From the NCBI GenBank assembly GCA_902491625.1, contig CABUIO010000004.1:104862-168861 (forward strand): a DNA stretch of 64,000 bases, written 5' to 3'. The notes beneath the pieces were generated by a model. It had not been told where the DNA came from. It saw nothing but the letters and a program-made list of their open reading frames with translations, and searched no databases. Below are positions 24,648 through 34,364 of the stretch, in pieces; within the stretch, counting starts at the first letter, position 1; every line of letters starts with the position of its first letter. Position numbers and translations under genes: made by a program. The DNA comes from an uncultured Porphyromonadaceae bacterium. Its GTDB lineage: Bacteria; Bacteroidota; Bacteroidia; Bacteroidales; Muribaculaceae.

Positions 24648-26251
24648 ACTGGTTTACAATAGTAATATACTCGATATGCGGCATCTATATGCTGCTTAAC
24701 TTTAAGCGCGACATACATGCTTTCCAGCTGAACAGCTACCGTATCTCCCGCTACTGGCGTTGGCTCCACGACGGCAATGTGATGAACGCATGGAATCTTA
24801 CGGATCTCGCCCTCGCGTTCCTTATGTGCAGTACGCTGCTGTCGACGGGACTCAATGCCTTGCTTATCGCTCTCGTTCTGATAATTAAGATATTCCTGAT
24901 CTTCAAGGCAAAATACAAGAAACCTCTTGTCTTTACAAAGCGAGTATGGCGCCTCTATACTTGCACAGGCATTATAGCGCTTGCCATTTATTCAAGCATT
25001 ATCCTTTGGTGTGGAAACTACAATTTCTGGGGTCAGCCGGAGGTCTACAACATGCAGATTCCTTTGGCCTCTACCCTGCTTCTCACCACTTTTTCCTGGC
25101 TCCTTGTCATGATTGCGGACATCGTGATGATGCCTGTAGAGAAAATGATCAACAGGCGCTACTACAACGACGCCAAGAGGATTCTCCGTTCGATGCCCGA
25201 TCTTAAGATAGTCGGAATCACCGGAAGTTTCGGCAAGACATCAACGAAGCACTATCTTTACAGCATACTCTCGGAGAAATACGACACCCTGATGACCCCC
25301 GGTTCCTACAACACTCCCATGGGTGTGATCCGCACGGTAAGGGAAATGATGAAGCCTTACAACGAGGTGTTTGTCTGCGAGATGGGTGCAAAACAGAAAG
25401 GTGACATCAAGGAGATCTGTGACCTCGTGCATCCGCAGTGCGGCATCATCACCGCCGTCGGTCCCATGCACCTTGAGACATTCAAGAGTATTGAAAATGT
25501 GCGCGACACCAAGTTTGAACTTGCCGATGCCATCCCTTCCGACGGTTACGTGTTGATAAACAATGACTTTGCTCCTGCCGCAGGCCGTGAAGTAACTAAT
25601 ACGGAGGCCATTCGTTATGCTGTGGTAAACACCGACGGCGCCGACTACATTGCGACTGACATAGAATACTATGCTTCGGGAACATCTTTCACTGTCAAGG
25701 GTCCGGATGGATTTGAGATGCGTCTGCAGTCGCGGTTAATCGGAGAATGCAACATCTCCAATCTCCTTGCAGCATCTGTCATGGCTCTTAAGCTCGGTGT
25801 GGAACCGGCCAGGATTCAGTCGGCAGTCTCGCAGATCGAACAGGTGGAACACCGTCTCAGCGTGAAACGAACTCCCGGTGGAGTAACAATCATAGACGAC
25901 GCTTTCAACTCCAATCCCGAAGGATCGCGTATGGCTGTGGAGGCTTTGGGTAAATTCCGTAGTGGCAGACGCATTATCGTCACTCCCGGAATGATCGAGC
26001 TTGGTGACCGCCAGAGCGAGTTGAATGCAAAATTCGGCGAACATATCGGCAAAAACGCAGACATCGCCATAATCGTGGGTTCCTACAATCGCGATGACAT
26101 CGTGGCCGGAATACGCCGTATTGAGGACTTCAAGGAGGAGAACATCATCATCGCAGACTCATTCAACGACGCGCAGAGGACACTTTCCAAACTTCTCCGC
26201 GCCAATGACACCGTCCTTTACGAGAACGATCTCCCCGACACGTTCAGCTAA
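24644..26251 (+). CDS. Membrane-anchored Mur ligase family protein (MurF-like)
   Basis: 535 aa. Residues 1 to about 170 are hydrophobic with four or five predicted membrane spans instead of the usual MurF N-terminal UDP-binding domain. The ATP-binding centre follows: Walker A GITGSFGKTSTKHY (about 190-203), the conserved EMGAKQKGDI segment (about 247-256) and the C-terminal Mur ligase domain with DDAFNSNPEGS (about 419-429). MurF adds D-Ala-D-Ala to the UDP-MurNAc-tripeptide; this variant may act on a different, membrane-linked substrate. It is coupled to the upstream hydrolase. From memory, similar clusters in other Bacteroidales also carry a D-Ala-D-Ala-ligase-like gene; none is seen here. 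The stop overlaps the convergent RSH stop. Confidence 0.85.
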   Translation: MNWFTIVIYSICGIYMLLNFKRDIHAFQLNSYRISRYWRWLHDGNVMNAWNLTDLALAFLMCSTLLSTGLNALLIALVLIIKIFLIFKAKYKKPLVFTKRVWRLYTCTGIIALAIYSSIILWCGNYNFWGQPEVYNMQIPLASTLLLTTFSWLLVMIADIVMMPVEKMINRRYYNDAKRILRSMPDLKIVGITGSFGKTSTKHYLYSILSEKYDTLMTPGSYNTPMGVIRTVREMMKPYNEVFVCEMGAKQKGDIKEICDLVHPQCGIITAVGPMHLETFKSIENVRDTKFELADAIPSDGYVLINNDFAPAAGREVTNTEAIRYAVVNTDGADYIATDIEYYASGTSFTVKGPDGFEMRLQSRLIGECNISNLLAASVMALKLGVEPARIQSAVSQIEQVEHRLSVKRTPGGVTIIDDAFNSNPEGSRMAVEALGKFRSGRRIIVTPGMIELGDRQSELNAKFGEHIGKNADIAIIVGSYNRDDIVAGIRRIEDFKEENIIIADSFNDAQRTLSKLLRANDTVLYENDLPDTFS

Positions 26252-28140
26252 GCCTGACAGGCCGTCAGGCGTGTGACTTCGTCGACGGAGTCGATGGCGG
26301 AGATCTGTTGCATGATGCTCTGCAATTCGTCGTAGGAATGGATGTCGAAGTCGAGTCTCAGTTCAAAGATATTGTCGCTGCTCTTGGTCTGAATGCTCCG
26401 GATGAAAAGTTTGTAGCGATTAGTAATTCCGTCGATGATGTCGCTCAGAAGATGGTATCTGTCCACACCCTTGACAAGCAGTGAAGCGGGATAAAGGATT
26501 CTCGGATTCTCATGGAAATCCACCGAGACAATCCTGTCGCCGTATTGTGCCGAGAGACTGATTGCAATCTTGCAGTCGCGTTTGTGTATCTCGACAGAAT
26601 CATCGTCGTTATGGAATCCTACGACTTCCTCGCCGGGGATCGGGGAACAATGCGGACATCGCTTATATTCTATTCTGGGCTGATGGGAGAAATAATTTTC
26701 CAGACATTGCTTAGCTTTGTATGTTATTGCGGCGTCGATCCATGAGGCATGAGGTATCGCGTCTGGTGAGGAGAATATCTCCACGACATCGCCACGATTG
26801 AGCACTGTCTTCATGGAGGCGAGACGTCCGCTTATCCGGGCGTATTTTGCCTTAAGTCCGAGATCCGAATGCACCTCAAATGCGAAGTCGAGAGCTGTCG
26901 CCTTCTGCGGAAGCACCACAGGTTCTCCGGTCGGAGTGAATACCATGATGTCGTCGTTGTAGAACGATGTCACGACCTTCTCGATGAAATGGTTGTCGGC
27001 TTTATGTCGGGAAATGTCGTGGATGAGATTGCGGAATTTCTCAAGCCAGTCCTTGATGGCATCGCCGTCTTTTCCCGCCATCACGCCATACTGCGAGGCT
27101 TCCATCATGTCTTCCGACAGCAGATGAACCTCTTCCCAAGTTCCTGCGTCGGAAAGCAGTTTCATATGGAAACTGCGGTATCCGTTCTCTTTCGGAGAGT
27201 CGATATAGTTGCTGATTCCTCCCGGCTTCTCCTTGAAAATGTCGGTTAATGCTGAATAGATGCGCAGAGCTGCGGTCTTTTCAGTCTCCCCTTCGGCCGG
27301 AGTAAAGATGACGTTGACGAAATGGCGGTACTTGAGATGATAATAGTCGTCGCCATACTTCTTCATCTTGCGCCACAGAGAATAAGGTTCCCTATACTCC
27401 ACCTCAATGTACGCGTTCAGTCCGACCTCCTTGAGACGCCTACGGATCTTGTCTGTAAATTGTGACAGACGTGCGCTGTTGTGTTCTCGGTCGGTTTCGA
27501 TTCTTTTTACGAACGCATCATATTCATCAGGGCAACGGAATTTGAACGAAAGGTTTTCAAGCTCCATTTTTACACGGTACAGTCCCAGACGCGTGGCAAG
27601 CGGAGCATAGAAATAGTCTGTCTCACCGGCAATCTTCATTTGCTTATCGGCTCGCATAGATGCCAGCGTTCGCATGTTGTGGAGCCGGTCGGCAAGCTTG
27701 ACGAGAATGCCGCGGATGTCGCCCTGCATGGCGTTGAGCATCTGCTTGAAGTTGTCGAGCTGCTTCGACATCTCGTAAAACTTCTTGTGAGGCTTCGTGA
27801 CAGCCTTGACAAGAGAGGCGACGTCGTCGCCGAAACGTTCGCGGATGTCGCGGATAGTGTGTGGAGTGTCTTCCACCACATCGTGCAGGAATGCGGCTAT
27901 GACAATGTTGACATCAAGGCGGAGTTCGATCGCAGTGATGCGTGCCACCGCGACAGGATGCAGAATGTAGGGTTCTCCGGAACGGCGTTTCTGTGGCTCA
28001 TGTGCCTTGCGGGCGAATTCGAACGCCTCGTGCAGACGTTTCATGTCGGCTTCCGACGTGCGACCAGACATGGCGTCGAACACCTCCTGTGCCCTCTCAT
28101 TGATGATGGCATCGTAATTCTTTTCCTGATTGTCTGTCAT
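26248..28140 (-). CDS. RelA/SpoT family (p)ppGpp protein, probably hydrolase-only
   Basis: 630 aa from the ATG at 28140; a TTG at 28158 would add six residues. The HD hydrolase domain keeps all key residues: His61, His86-Asp87, Glu90-Asp91 and Asp151/Asn155 (ILHPVAVA, LHDVVEDT, LADRLHNM). In the synthetase domain the PYSLWRKMK and YIDSPKENGYRSFH blocks remain, but the box normally reading D-L-x-A-x-R is YYHLKYRHFVNV (266-277), losing the catalytic aspartate, and the E-V-Q-x-R box reads EVHLLS (337-342). TGS (about 405-465), zinc-finger-like and ACT domains follow. So the protein probably degrades the alarmone but cannot make it. It is the last gene of the recJ-recQ-FAD-tsaB operon. Confidence 0.88.
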   Translation of the reverse strand: MTDNQEKNYDAIINERAQEVFDAMSGRTSEADMKRLHEAFEFARKAHEPQKRRSGEPYILHPVAVARITAIELRLDVNIVIAAFLHDVVEDTPHTIRDIRERFGDDVASLVKAVTKPHKKFYEMSKQLDNFKQMLNAMQGDIRGILVKLADRLHNMRTLASMRADKQMKIAGETDYFYAPLATRLGLYRVKMELENLSFKFRCPDEYDAFVKRIETDREHNSARLSQFTDKIRRRLKEVGLNAYIEVEYREPYSLWRKMKKYGDDYYHLKYRHFVNVIFTPAEGETEKTAALRIYSALTDIFKEKPGGISNYIDSPKENGYRSFHMKLLSDAGTWEEVHLLSEDMMEASQYGVMAGKDGDAIKDWLEKFRNLIHDISRHKADNHFIEKVVTSFYNDDIMVFTPTGEPVVLPQKATALDFAFEVHSDLGLKAKYARISGRLASMKTVLNRGDVVEIFSSPDAIPHASWIDAAITYKAKQCLENYFSHQPRIEYKRCPHCSPIPGEEVVGFHNDDDSVEIHKRDCKIAISLSAQYGDRIVSVDFHENPRILYPASLLVKGVDRYHLLSDIIDGITNRYKLFIRSIQTKSSDNIFELRLDFDIHSYDELQSIMQQISAIDSVDEVTRLTACQA

Positions 28141-28159
28141 AGCTCGTTGCTGTTTCAAA

Positions 28160-28867
28160 TCATTTTACACTATTCAGAACTTTGTTTCGCGGCACCGTGG
28201 CCTGAAACTCTTTAAGATATTCCGGAACGGAATAAGCCACATCCAGAAAATCTCCGGCCTTGAACGCTTTCTCGCCGAGAGACATCATGCCGTAGGCCAT
28301 GGGGCGTATCTCCGTTAGGAAATGAGCGTTTTCGGAATGTATCACTTCCGAAGCTTTCTTAGCGCCCTCGCCTATAAAATACAGTTTCTTTTCTTTCAGC
28401 AATTCCGAGAAAGAGTTCTCATCGAGAATCATAGGCTGTGGAGCCACTACCGCGTCAAGCCTGAAATCGTAGACCGCAGTGTAGACCTCCATGCGGCGCG
28501 CGTCGATCATCGGCACAAGGAGCTCGTCTCCTTCCCATGCCGTATGGCCGAACATTGCCTGGACAGCCATCAGCTGCAACGTCGATACTCCGATCAAAGG
28601 CACGTTAAGACCTATGCAGAGTCCTTTGGCCATCGAAAGACCGATGCGCAGCCCTGTATATGACCCCGGACCGATACTTACCGCCACTGCGTCAGGTTTG
28701 GTGTCATGGCGTTTGAGCCATCCGACACATTCCTCAACAAAGGGAGCAAGCACGTGGGCATGGTTCATCCCTTCGCGCTCAATTTTTTCAAACTCCACAT
28801 ATCCGTCCTGACTGACCGCAACGCTGCAAGTCTCGCCGGAAGTCTCTATGTTCAATAGTGTTATCAT
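28160..28867 (-). CDS. tsaB: tRNA (adenosine(37)-N6)-threonylcarbamoyltransferase complex dimerization subunit TsaB
   Basis: 235 aa from the ATG at 28867. A longer TTG-initiated frame would overlap the upstream gene and disagree with the family start MITLLNIETSGETCSVAV. TsaB is an ASKHA-fold pseudo-enzyme that pairs with TsaD to make t6A37 in ANN-decoding tRNAs. The signature ETSGETCSVAV and the segment VAVSIGPGSYTGLRIGLSMA (about 65-84) are clear. It lies 7 bp after the FAD oxidoreductase and 19 bp before the RSH start. Confidence 0.93.
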   Translation of the reverse strand: MITLLNIETSGETCSVAVSQDGYVEFEKIEREGMNHAHVLAPFVEECVGWLKRHDTKPDAVAVSIGPGSYTGLRIGLSMAKGLCIGLNVPLIGVSTLQLMAVQAMFGHTAWEGDELLVPMIDARRMEVYTAVYDFRLDAVVAPQPMILDENSFSELLKEKKLYFIGEGAKKASEVIHSENAHFLTEIRPMAYGMMSLGEKAFKAGDFLDVAYSVPEYLKEFQATVPRNKVLNSVK

Positions 28868-28874
28868 ATAGTCG

Positions 28875-30458
28875 TTATAAGTCTGATTCAATACTTTTCT
28901 CAATCGCTGAGGCAAAAGCTTCGGCGCAACGGCAACCGTCGATGGCTGCGCTCACGATGCCTCCGGCGTATCCTGCGCCTTCGCCCGCAGGATAAAGTCC
29001 CTTGACGACTGTGTGCTGCATGTTGGCAGGATTGCGGGGCACCCTTACCGGAGAAGAAGTGCGCGATTCGAGTCCCACAAGCACAGCCTCGGGCGTGAGG
29101 AATCCGCGGCTTTTCTCTCCCATGCGGCGGAACCCTTTTTGCAACCGTTCTGAAATCTGTTTCGGAAGAAGGAAATGAACAGGAAGCGACAGAAGTCCGG
29201 GAGCATAGCTGCTGTCCGGAAGGTCTGTGCTTACTTTGCCTTTGACAAAATCTGTCATACGCTGAGCCGGAGCTTTTAGTGTGTTTCCGGCCGCGTTGTA
29301 ATAGTTCTTTTCGAGCGATTCCTGAAGATGAAGCATCTCCAGAGATCCGTACCGGGTAAACTCCGGGAAATCACCGGGATGCACCTCGACAACCATGCCG
29401 CTGTTGGACCATCTGCTTCCGCGTGCAGAGGAGGACATGCCGTTGACGACGGACTCTCCGGGACCGGATACTGCCGGGACAATGACGCCGCCGGGACACA
29501 TACAGAAACTGTAGACGCCGCGTCCGTCGATCTGCTCCACGAAACTGTATTCGGCTGCCGGCAACGATCGGCCGCGGCCATTTTTGCTGTGGTATTGGAT
29601 ACAGTCTATGAGATGCTGCGGGTGTTCCAGACGGACGCCTATCGCAAGCCCCTTGGCCTCAAGTTCTATTCCCTTGTCGTGAAGCATCCTGTAGACGTCG
29701 CGTGCGGAGTGCCCCGTGGCAAGAACAACCTGACCCTCTAACGTTTCGCCCGTGGATGTCCGCAGTCCCTTGACCTCGTTATCCTCTACGATAAGTTCCG
29801 TCATGCGGGTGTTGAAACGCACCTCTCCCCCATGAGCGATTATGGTCTCACGGATGTTCCGGATTATTCCGGGAAGCTTGTCTGAGCCGATATGGGGATG
29901 AGCGTCGATGAGGATGTCTTCCGACGCGCCGTGCTGATGAAGTATACGAAGGATTTTACCGACATCTCCCCTTTTCTTGCTACGTGTGTAGAGTTTTCCG
30001 TCGCTGTAGGCTCCAGCTCCCCCTTCGCCGAAGCAATAGTTGGAATCAGGATTCACTTTGCCTTCGCGACTTATTGAGGCGAGATCCTTGCGTCGGTCGT
30101 CCACGTTCTTTCCACGTTCGATGATGATTGGCCTGATTCCAAGTTCAAGCGCACGAAGGGCGGCAAACAGTCCTGCCGGACCTGCTCCCACGATTAGAAG
30201 TGTGTGGGCAGCGTTGTGGACATCCCGGTATTCTGACGGAGAGGTTTCAGCCTTTACGACCTTATCATCGCCTGTAGCGATACGCACACGCAGAGAGACC
30301 ATGACAGTCCGTTGTCTGGCATCGATGCTGCGGCGTATTATGCGCAGGTCATTTATATCGCCGGGACGGATTCCGGCGGTTTCGGCGAGGGCCTTTTTCA
30401 ACAGCGGAATCTGAGCTGCAACTTCCGGCTCTGTTCTTAAGTCGATATCCTGTATCAT
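28875..30458 (-). CDS. NAD(P)/FAD-dependent oxidoreductase (COG2509-type)
   Basis: 527 aa. The FAD-binding Rossmann motif is IVGAGPAGLFAALRALELG (about 91-110), after an N-terminal domain of about 85 residues. A second signature, NYCFGEGGAGAYSDGKLYTR, lies near 140-160, and the C-terminal VKGLYPAGEGAGYAGGIVSA closes the FAD site (about 488-507). This is the uncharacterised FAD-dependent dehydrogenase family widely conserved in anaerobes; the substrate is not known. It overlaps the recQ stop by 4 bp (ATGA) and precedes tsaB. Confidence 0.92.
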   Translation of the reverse strand: MIQDIDLRTEPEVAAQIPLLKKALAETAGIRPGDINDLRIIRRSIDARQRTVMVSLRVRIATGDDKVVKAETSPSEYRDVHNAAHTLLIVGAGPAGLFAALRALELGIRPIIIERGKNVDDRRKDLASISREGKVNPDSNYCFGEGGAGAYSDGKLYTRSKKRGDVGKILRILHQHGASEDILIDAHPHIGSDKLPGIIRNIRETIIAHGGEVRFNTRMTELIVEDNEVKGLRTSTGETLEGQVVLATGHSARDVYRMLHDKGIELEAKGLAIGVRLEHPQHLIDCIQYHSKNGRGRSLPAAEYSFVEQIDGRGVYSFCMCPGGVIVPAVSGPGESVVNGMSSSARGSRWSNSGMVVEVHPGDFPEFTRYGSLEMLHLQESLEKNYYNAAGNTLKAPAQRMTDFVKGKVSTDLPDSSYAPGLLSLPVHFLLPKQISERLQKGFRRMGEKSRGFLTPEAVLVGLESRTSSPVRVPRNPANMQHTVVKGLYPAGEGAGYAGGIVSAAIDGCRCAEAFASAIEKSIESDL

Positions 30459-32386
30459 GGCAATGCGATGTGATGGTTATGGCTCTGCACAATAAATCCT
30501 TCATCTTCAAGATTCGTGAGAATCACCTTTATTCTGTCGCGATAGGCCGGAAGCGAATCAAGAAGTCCGGCACAGTCGATTCCTCTCGGCTGCTGACGCA
30601 GAGCCGCAAAAATATAGTCAGTGAGTTCCTTGTCCGAAAGCCTTCTGCTGTGACGTGCCTTGGCTTTGCGGCATTGGTCGCAGTGGCCGCAGGGGCGTGT
30701 GTCTTTTTCTCCGAAATATTCGAGCAATCTGCGCTGTCGGCATTCTTCGGCGTCGGAACAATAATCCAGCACTGAATCTATACGCGATTCAAGAGCATCC
30801 CTGCGATCTTCGTAGACAGATTTAGGTATGATGAGATACTGCGGTTCCTCTCTCCTTCTCGCCATGAAGATGCAGGGCACCATCCGCTGGGGAATGTAGC
30901 TCAATACTCCCGAACGTGCCAGAGCGACAAGAAGTTCATGCACCCGCTCCACGTCAAGTCCTGTTTCGTAGGCAAGTCCCGACTCATTTATAGGCACGTA
31001 GTCGGAGAAAAGTCCGGTGTAGCCTCTCAACAGTCTTTCGATGACTCTGTCGGCTCCCGGTAGGCCTCGCTCGTCGAAATGATACAGCTCCTCGCGCTCG
31101 CATACGAACATTACCTTTGCGGAGGAATCAGTATCCTCGATATACTCAAGATAGCCGGAGGCTCCGAGTATTCCGAGCGAAGTGATGACCTGACGTTCCT
31201 GCATCCTGAAGACATGGCAGAATTTCTTGATGTCGAAGGGAAATATACGGTTCTCTCCTTCCTCTAAAGAAATACTGAGGAAGTTGCAGACAAGTTCATA
31301 GATCTTAAGTATGCGTTCTTTACGCGGGAATGCCTCAGCGATTCTCCGGCGCATGAGCGCCTTGTCGAGTCTCCCTACAAGAGCGACGGCATACGACATC
31401 TGTCCGTCACGTCCGGCTCTTCCCGCCTCCTGATAATACTCCTCCATGGATGAAGGCATAGCGTAGTGTATCACGCTGCGGACATCCGGCTTGTCGATTC
31501 CCATGCCGAAGGCGTTTGTCGCGACCATGACGCGGATCTTGTCTTTCTTCCAGAGCTGCTGACGCTGCTCTTTCACCTCGTAGGGCATTCCGGCGTGAAA
31601 CGCTTCCGCACTTATTCCCTCGGTCTGGAGACGTGTGGCAATCTCTACTGTCAGGTTTCTTGACCTGACGTAAACGATGGCGGAGCCCGGAACGGCGCGA
31701 AGCACACGGAGAATCATGTCCTCCTTGTCTTCAGTCCGTCGCACCACATAGCTGATGTTGTCGCGTCCGAAGCTTTTACGGAATACCTTTCCTCCCCTGA
31801 AACGCAGTGTATCGCAGATGTCGTCGACAACTCTCGGTGTGGCAGACGCAGTCAGAGCCATAAACCTTATATCGGAGGGAAGATAACGCCGCAGGCGCGC
31901 GATATTGAGATATGACGGGCGGAAATCGTAGCCCCACTGTGAGATGCAGTGAGCCTCGTCTACGACAACCATACGCACCTTGTGGGTATTACCGAGTTGC
32001 TGACAGAAATGGTCGTTGGCAAGCCGCTCGGGTGAAACGTAAAGGAAATGGCAGTTGTCGGTGTTGATCAGCTTGTCCCATGCGTGTTTCATCTCCTTGT
32101 AGGACATTGCGCTGTGCATGTAGACAGCACGCAATCCGATTCGCTGCAGGTTGTCGACCTGATCTTTCATCAGCGACACAAGAGGAGTCACAACAAGGGT
32201 GATACCCCCGAAATAGAGTGCCGGAATCTGAAACGTTATGGATTTGCCGCCGCCGGTAGGGAGCAGTCCGAGAGTGTCGTGACCCTCGATGACGGACATT
32301 ATGATCTCCTCCTGCAATTCACGGAAACTCTCATGTCCCCAGTGTTTGCGAAGCAGAAGACGTATTGTGTCGCGAGGGTTGTCCAT
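30455..32386 (-). CDS. recQ: RecQ family ATP-dependent DNA helicase
   Basis: 643 aa. Walker A is LLPTGGGKSITFQIPAL (about 35-51), the DEAH box is VVDEAHCISQWGYDF (about 135-149), and motif VI includes QEAGRAGRDGQ. The RQC zinc site is formed by cysteines in CSDAEECRQ and CGHCDQC (about 545-585). There is no full HRDC domain, only a short C-terminal segment. RecQ unwinds forks and recombination intermediates. The gene starts 16 bp after recJ, a partner nuclease in recombination, and overlaps the following gene by 4 bp. Confidence 0.94.
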   Translation of the reverse strand: MDNPRDTIRLLLRKHWGHESFRELQEEIIMSVIEGHDTLGLLPTGGGKSITFQIPALYFGGITLVVTPLVSLMKDQVDNLQRIGLRAVYMHSAMSYKEMKHAWDKLINTDNCHFLYVSPERLANDHFCQQLGNTHKVRMVVVDEAHCISQWGYDFRPSYLNIARLRRYLPSDIRFMALTASATPRVVDDICDTLRFRGGKVFRKSFGRDNISYVVRRTEDKEDMILRVLRAVPGSAIVYVRSRNLTVEIATRLQTEGISAEAFHAGMPYEVKEQRQQLWKKDKIRVMVATNAFGMGIDKPDVRSVIHYAMPSSMEEYYQEAGRAGRDGQMSYAVALVGRLDKALMRRRIAEAFPRKERILKIYELVCNFLSISLEEGENRIFPFDIKKFCHVFRMQERQVITSLGILGASGYLEYIEDTDSSAKVMFVCEREELYHFDERGLPGADRVIERLLRGYTGLFSDYVPINESGLAYETGLDVERVHELLVALARSGVLSYIPQRMVPCIFMARRREEPQYLIIPKSVYEDRRDALESRIDSVLDYCSDAEECRQRRLLEYFGEKDTRPCGHCDQCRKAKARHSRRLSDKELTDYIFAALRQQPRGIDCAGLLDSLPAYRDRIKVILTNLEDEGFIVQSHNHHIALP

Positions 32387-32402
32387 CTGTAAGTCAGTAG
32401 GA

Positions 32403-34139
32403 TTATGTGTTGTCCGAGGGCCGGATGTCGCGGATCATAAGCTGAACATTTTCGCCGTGCCCTGCATGTTTGTTGATCTCCAGCGTGTAGCAGATGTCGA
32501 TAGGTTTATGGGCATGGATATGCTCGAAATATTGCGCCATGTTGAATGCGATGGCATTAATCACGCGGCTTGTACTGTTGTCTTCAAGCTCAAGCTTGAT
32601 ATGTTCGAGGTTATGACCTACAAGCTTGCTGGTTCCGAAATCGAACACGTTACGTGTCATGAACACTGGCTTCTGGTTGCCGGGGCCGAAAGGATTGAAT
32701 TTGCGGAGACTTGCCAGAAATTCCGGGGTGATCTGAGAGAACGTGATCTCGGCGTCTATGTTGAGCTGCGGTTCAAGCTGATCCGGATGGATGTGGGCGC
32801 AGACATAATCTTCAAAAAGTTTCGCGAACTCGGCAATGTTCTCCTCTTTTAGAGTGAGTCCGACAGCGTAGGTGTGCCCTCCGAAATTTTCAAGAATCCG
32901 ACGGGCGGAATTCACGGCGGCATAGATGTCAAATCCCTGAACACTTCGAGCCGAGCCTGTCGCAACGCCGTCGGAAAGAGTCAGTACGACCGAAGGCTTG
33001 TAGTAAAGCTCGGTCAGACGTGAGGCCACGATTCCGATGATTCCTTTATGCCAGTCTTTATTGCAGATGACTATGGATCTTTTACCCTCCACAATATTGA
33101 CATTGCGCTTGATGAGGTTATTGGCCTCCTCGGTGATTCGTTTGTCAAGTTCCTTGCGATCCTTGTTGTATTGGTCTATGTTCTGCCCTTTCTCGTAGGC
33201 GTCGTGAAGATCGCGCGTCACGAGAAGATCCACGGCTTCGATTCCGCTCTGCATACGTCCGGATGCATTGATTCGCGGACCGATCTTGAATATCACGTCG
33301 CTGATGGTGATGTCCTTGTTCGTGAGTTTGCATATGCGTATGATGCTTCTCAATCCGAGATTAGGATTGCTGTTGAGACGACGGAGTCCGTGGTAGGCCA
33401 TGATTCTGTTTTCGTCGACAATGGGGACAATGTCGGCTGCGATGCTGACTGCCACGAGATCAAGCAGTGATTCCAGCTCATTGTGGTTGCTGAGCCCATT
33501 ACTTTTGGCAAACGCCTGCATGAACTTGAAGCCGACACCACAGCCGCTGAGTTCACGGCAGGGATAAGGACTTCCGGGCATCTTGGGGTTAAGTATCGCC
33601 ACAGCGTCGGGCACAACCTCGTCGGGATTGTGGTGGTCGCAGATGATGAAGTCGATACCTTTCTCCTTGGCATAGGCTATTTCGTCAATAGCCTTGATGC
33701 CGCAGTCGAGCACTATGACAAGCTTCACGCCGTTGTCGGCGGCATAGTCGATGCTTTTTAGCGATATGCCATAACCCTCCTCGTAGCGCGTGGGGATATA
33801 ATACTCGATGTTACTGTAGTAGTTTTGCAGATATTTGTAGACAAGCGCCACGGCTGTAGTTCCGTCGACATCATAGTCACCATAGACCATGATGCGTTCC
33901 TTGGCGCCCATTGCCTTGTTGAGACGGTTGACCGCCTTGTCCATGTCCGGCATAAGGAACGGATCGTGGAGATCTGCTATCGCAGGCGTGAAAAAACGTT
34001 CGGCACCATGCGGATCGCTCACCCCTCGCCGGATGAGCAATTCCGCCACAGCTTCTCCCACTCCGCACTTGTCACACAGCTCTTTGGCCTGTAGCGACTG
34101 CTGCTTCGTGAGAGGAAGGTAATTCCATTTCTTTATCAT
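32403..34139 (-). CDS. recJ: Single-stranded-DNA-specific exonuclease RecJ
   Basis: 578 aa, the usual RecJ length. DHH-family motifs are present: VYGDYDVDGTTAVAL (about 81-95), VLDCGIKA, and CDHHNPDE (about 170-177), which bind the manganese ions for 5'-3' ssDNA degradation. The DHHA1 domain contains HKGIIGIVASRLTE and SARSVQGFDIY, and the C-terminal OB-fold region contains FGPGNQKPVF. It is the first gene of an operon with recQ and supplies ssDNA processing for repair. Confidence 0.96.
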   Translation of the reverse strand: MIKKWNYLPLTKQQSLQAKELCDKCGVGEAVAELLIRRGVSDPHGAERFFTPAIADLHDPFLMPDMDKAVNRLNKAMGAKERIMVYGDYDVDGTTAVALVYKYLQNYYSNIEYYIPTRYEEGYGISLKSIDYAADNGVKLVIVLDCGIKAIDEIAYAKEKGIDFIICDHHNPDEVVPDAVAILNPKMPGSPYPCRELSGCGVGFKFMQAFAKSNGLSNHNELESLLDLVAVSIAADIVPIVDENRIMAYHGLRRLNSNPNLGLRSIIRICKLTNKDITISDVIFKIGPRINASGRMQSGIEAVDLLVTRDLHDAYEKGQNIDQYNKDRKELDKRITEEANNLIKRNVNIVEGKRSIVICNKDWHKGIIGIVASRLTELYYKPSVVLTLSDGVATGSARSVQGFDIYAAVNSARRILENFGGHTYAVGLTLKEENIAEFAKLFEDYVCAHIHPDQLEPQLNIDAEITFSQITPEFLASLRKFNPFGPGNQKPVFMTRNVFDFGTSKLVGHNLEHIKLELEDNSTSRVINAIAFNMAQYFEHIHAHKPIDICYTLEINKHAGHGENVQLMIRDIRPSDNT

Positions 34140-34268
34140 TATAGTGTGTCATTATTTTCGATAACAGAGGTGGGCATCCGGACCTTGTCGGGGAGATTTG
34201 AGACCGCCATAAGTTGGAGTGGGACGAAGATCCTCATCCGTTCCAAGGAATAATAGCCCAATTAACCG

Positions 34269-34300
34269 CAAAATTAGCAAATAATTTCGTGACTTACAAT
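34269..34300 (-). promoter_or_regulatory. recJ: Promoter of the recJ-recQ-FAD-tsaB-RSH operon
   Basis: Minus-strand -7 box TAATTTTG (plus-strand 34269-34276) with ATTG as -33 (34297-34300) exactly 20 bp upstream. The predicted leader is about 125 nt. Confidence 0.55.
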
Positions 34301-34364
34301 ACCCATTTCTGAGTGGTATATCACGGAATCTGCCGAAAATAATGACTCTTTTCGCGAGCGGGGG

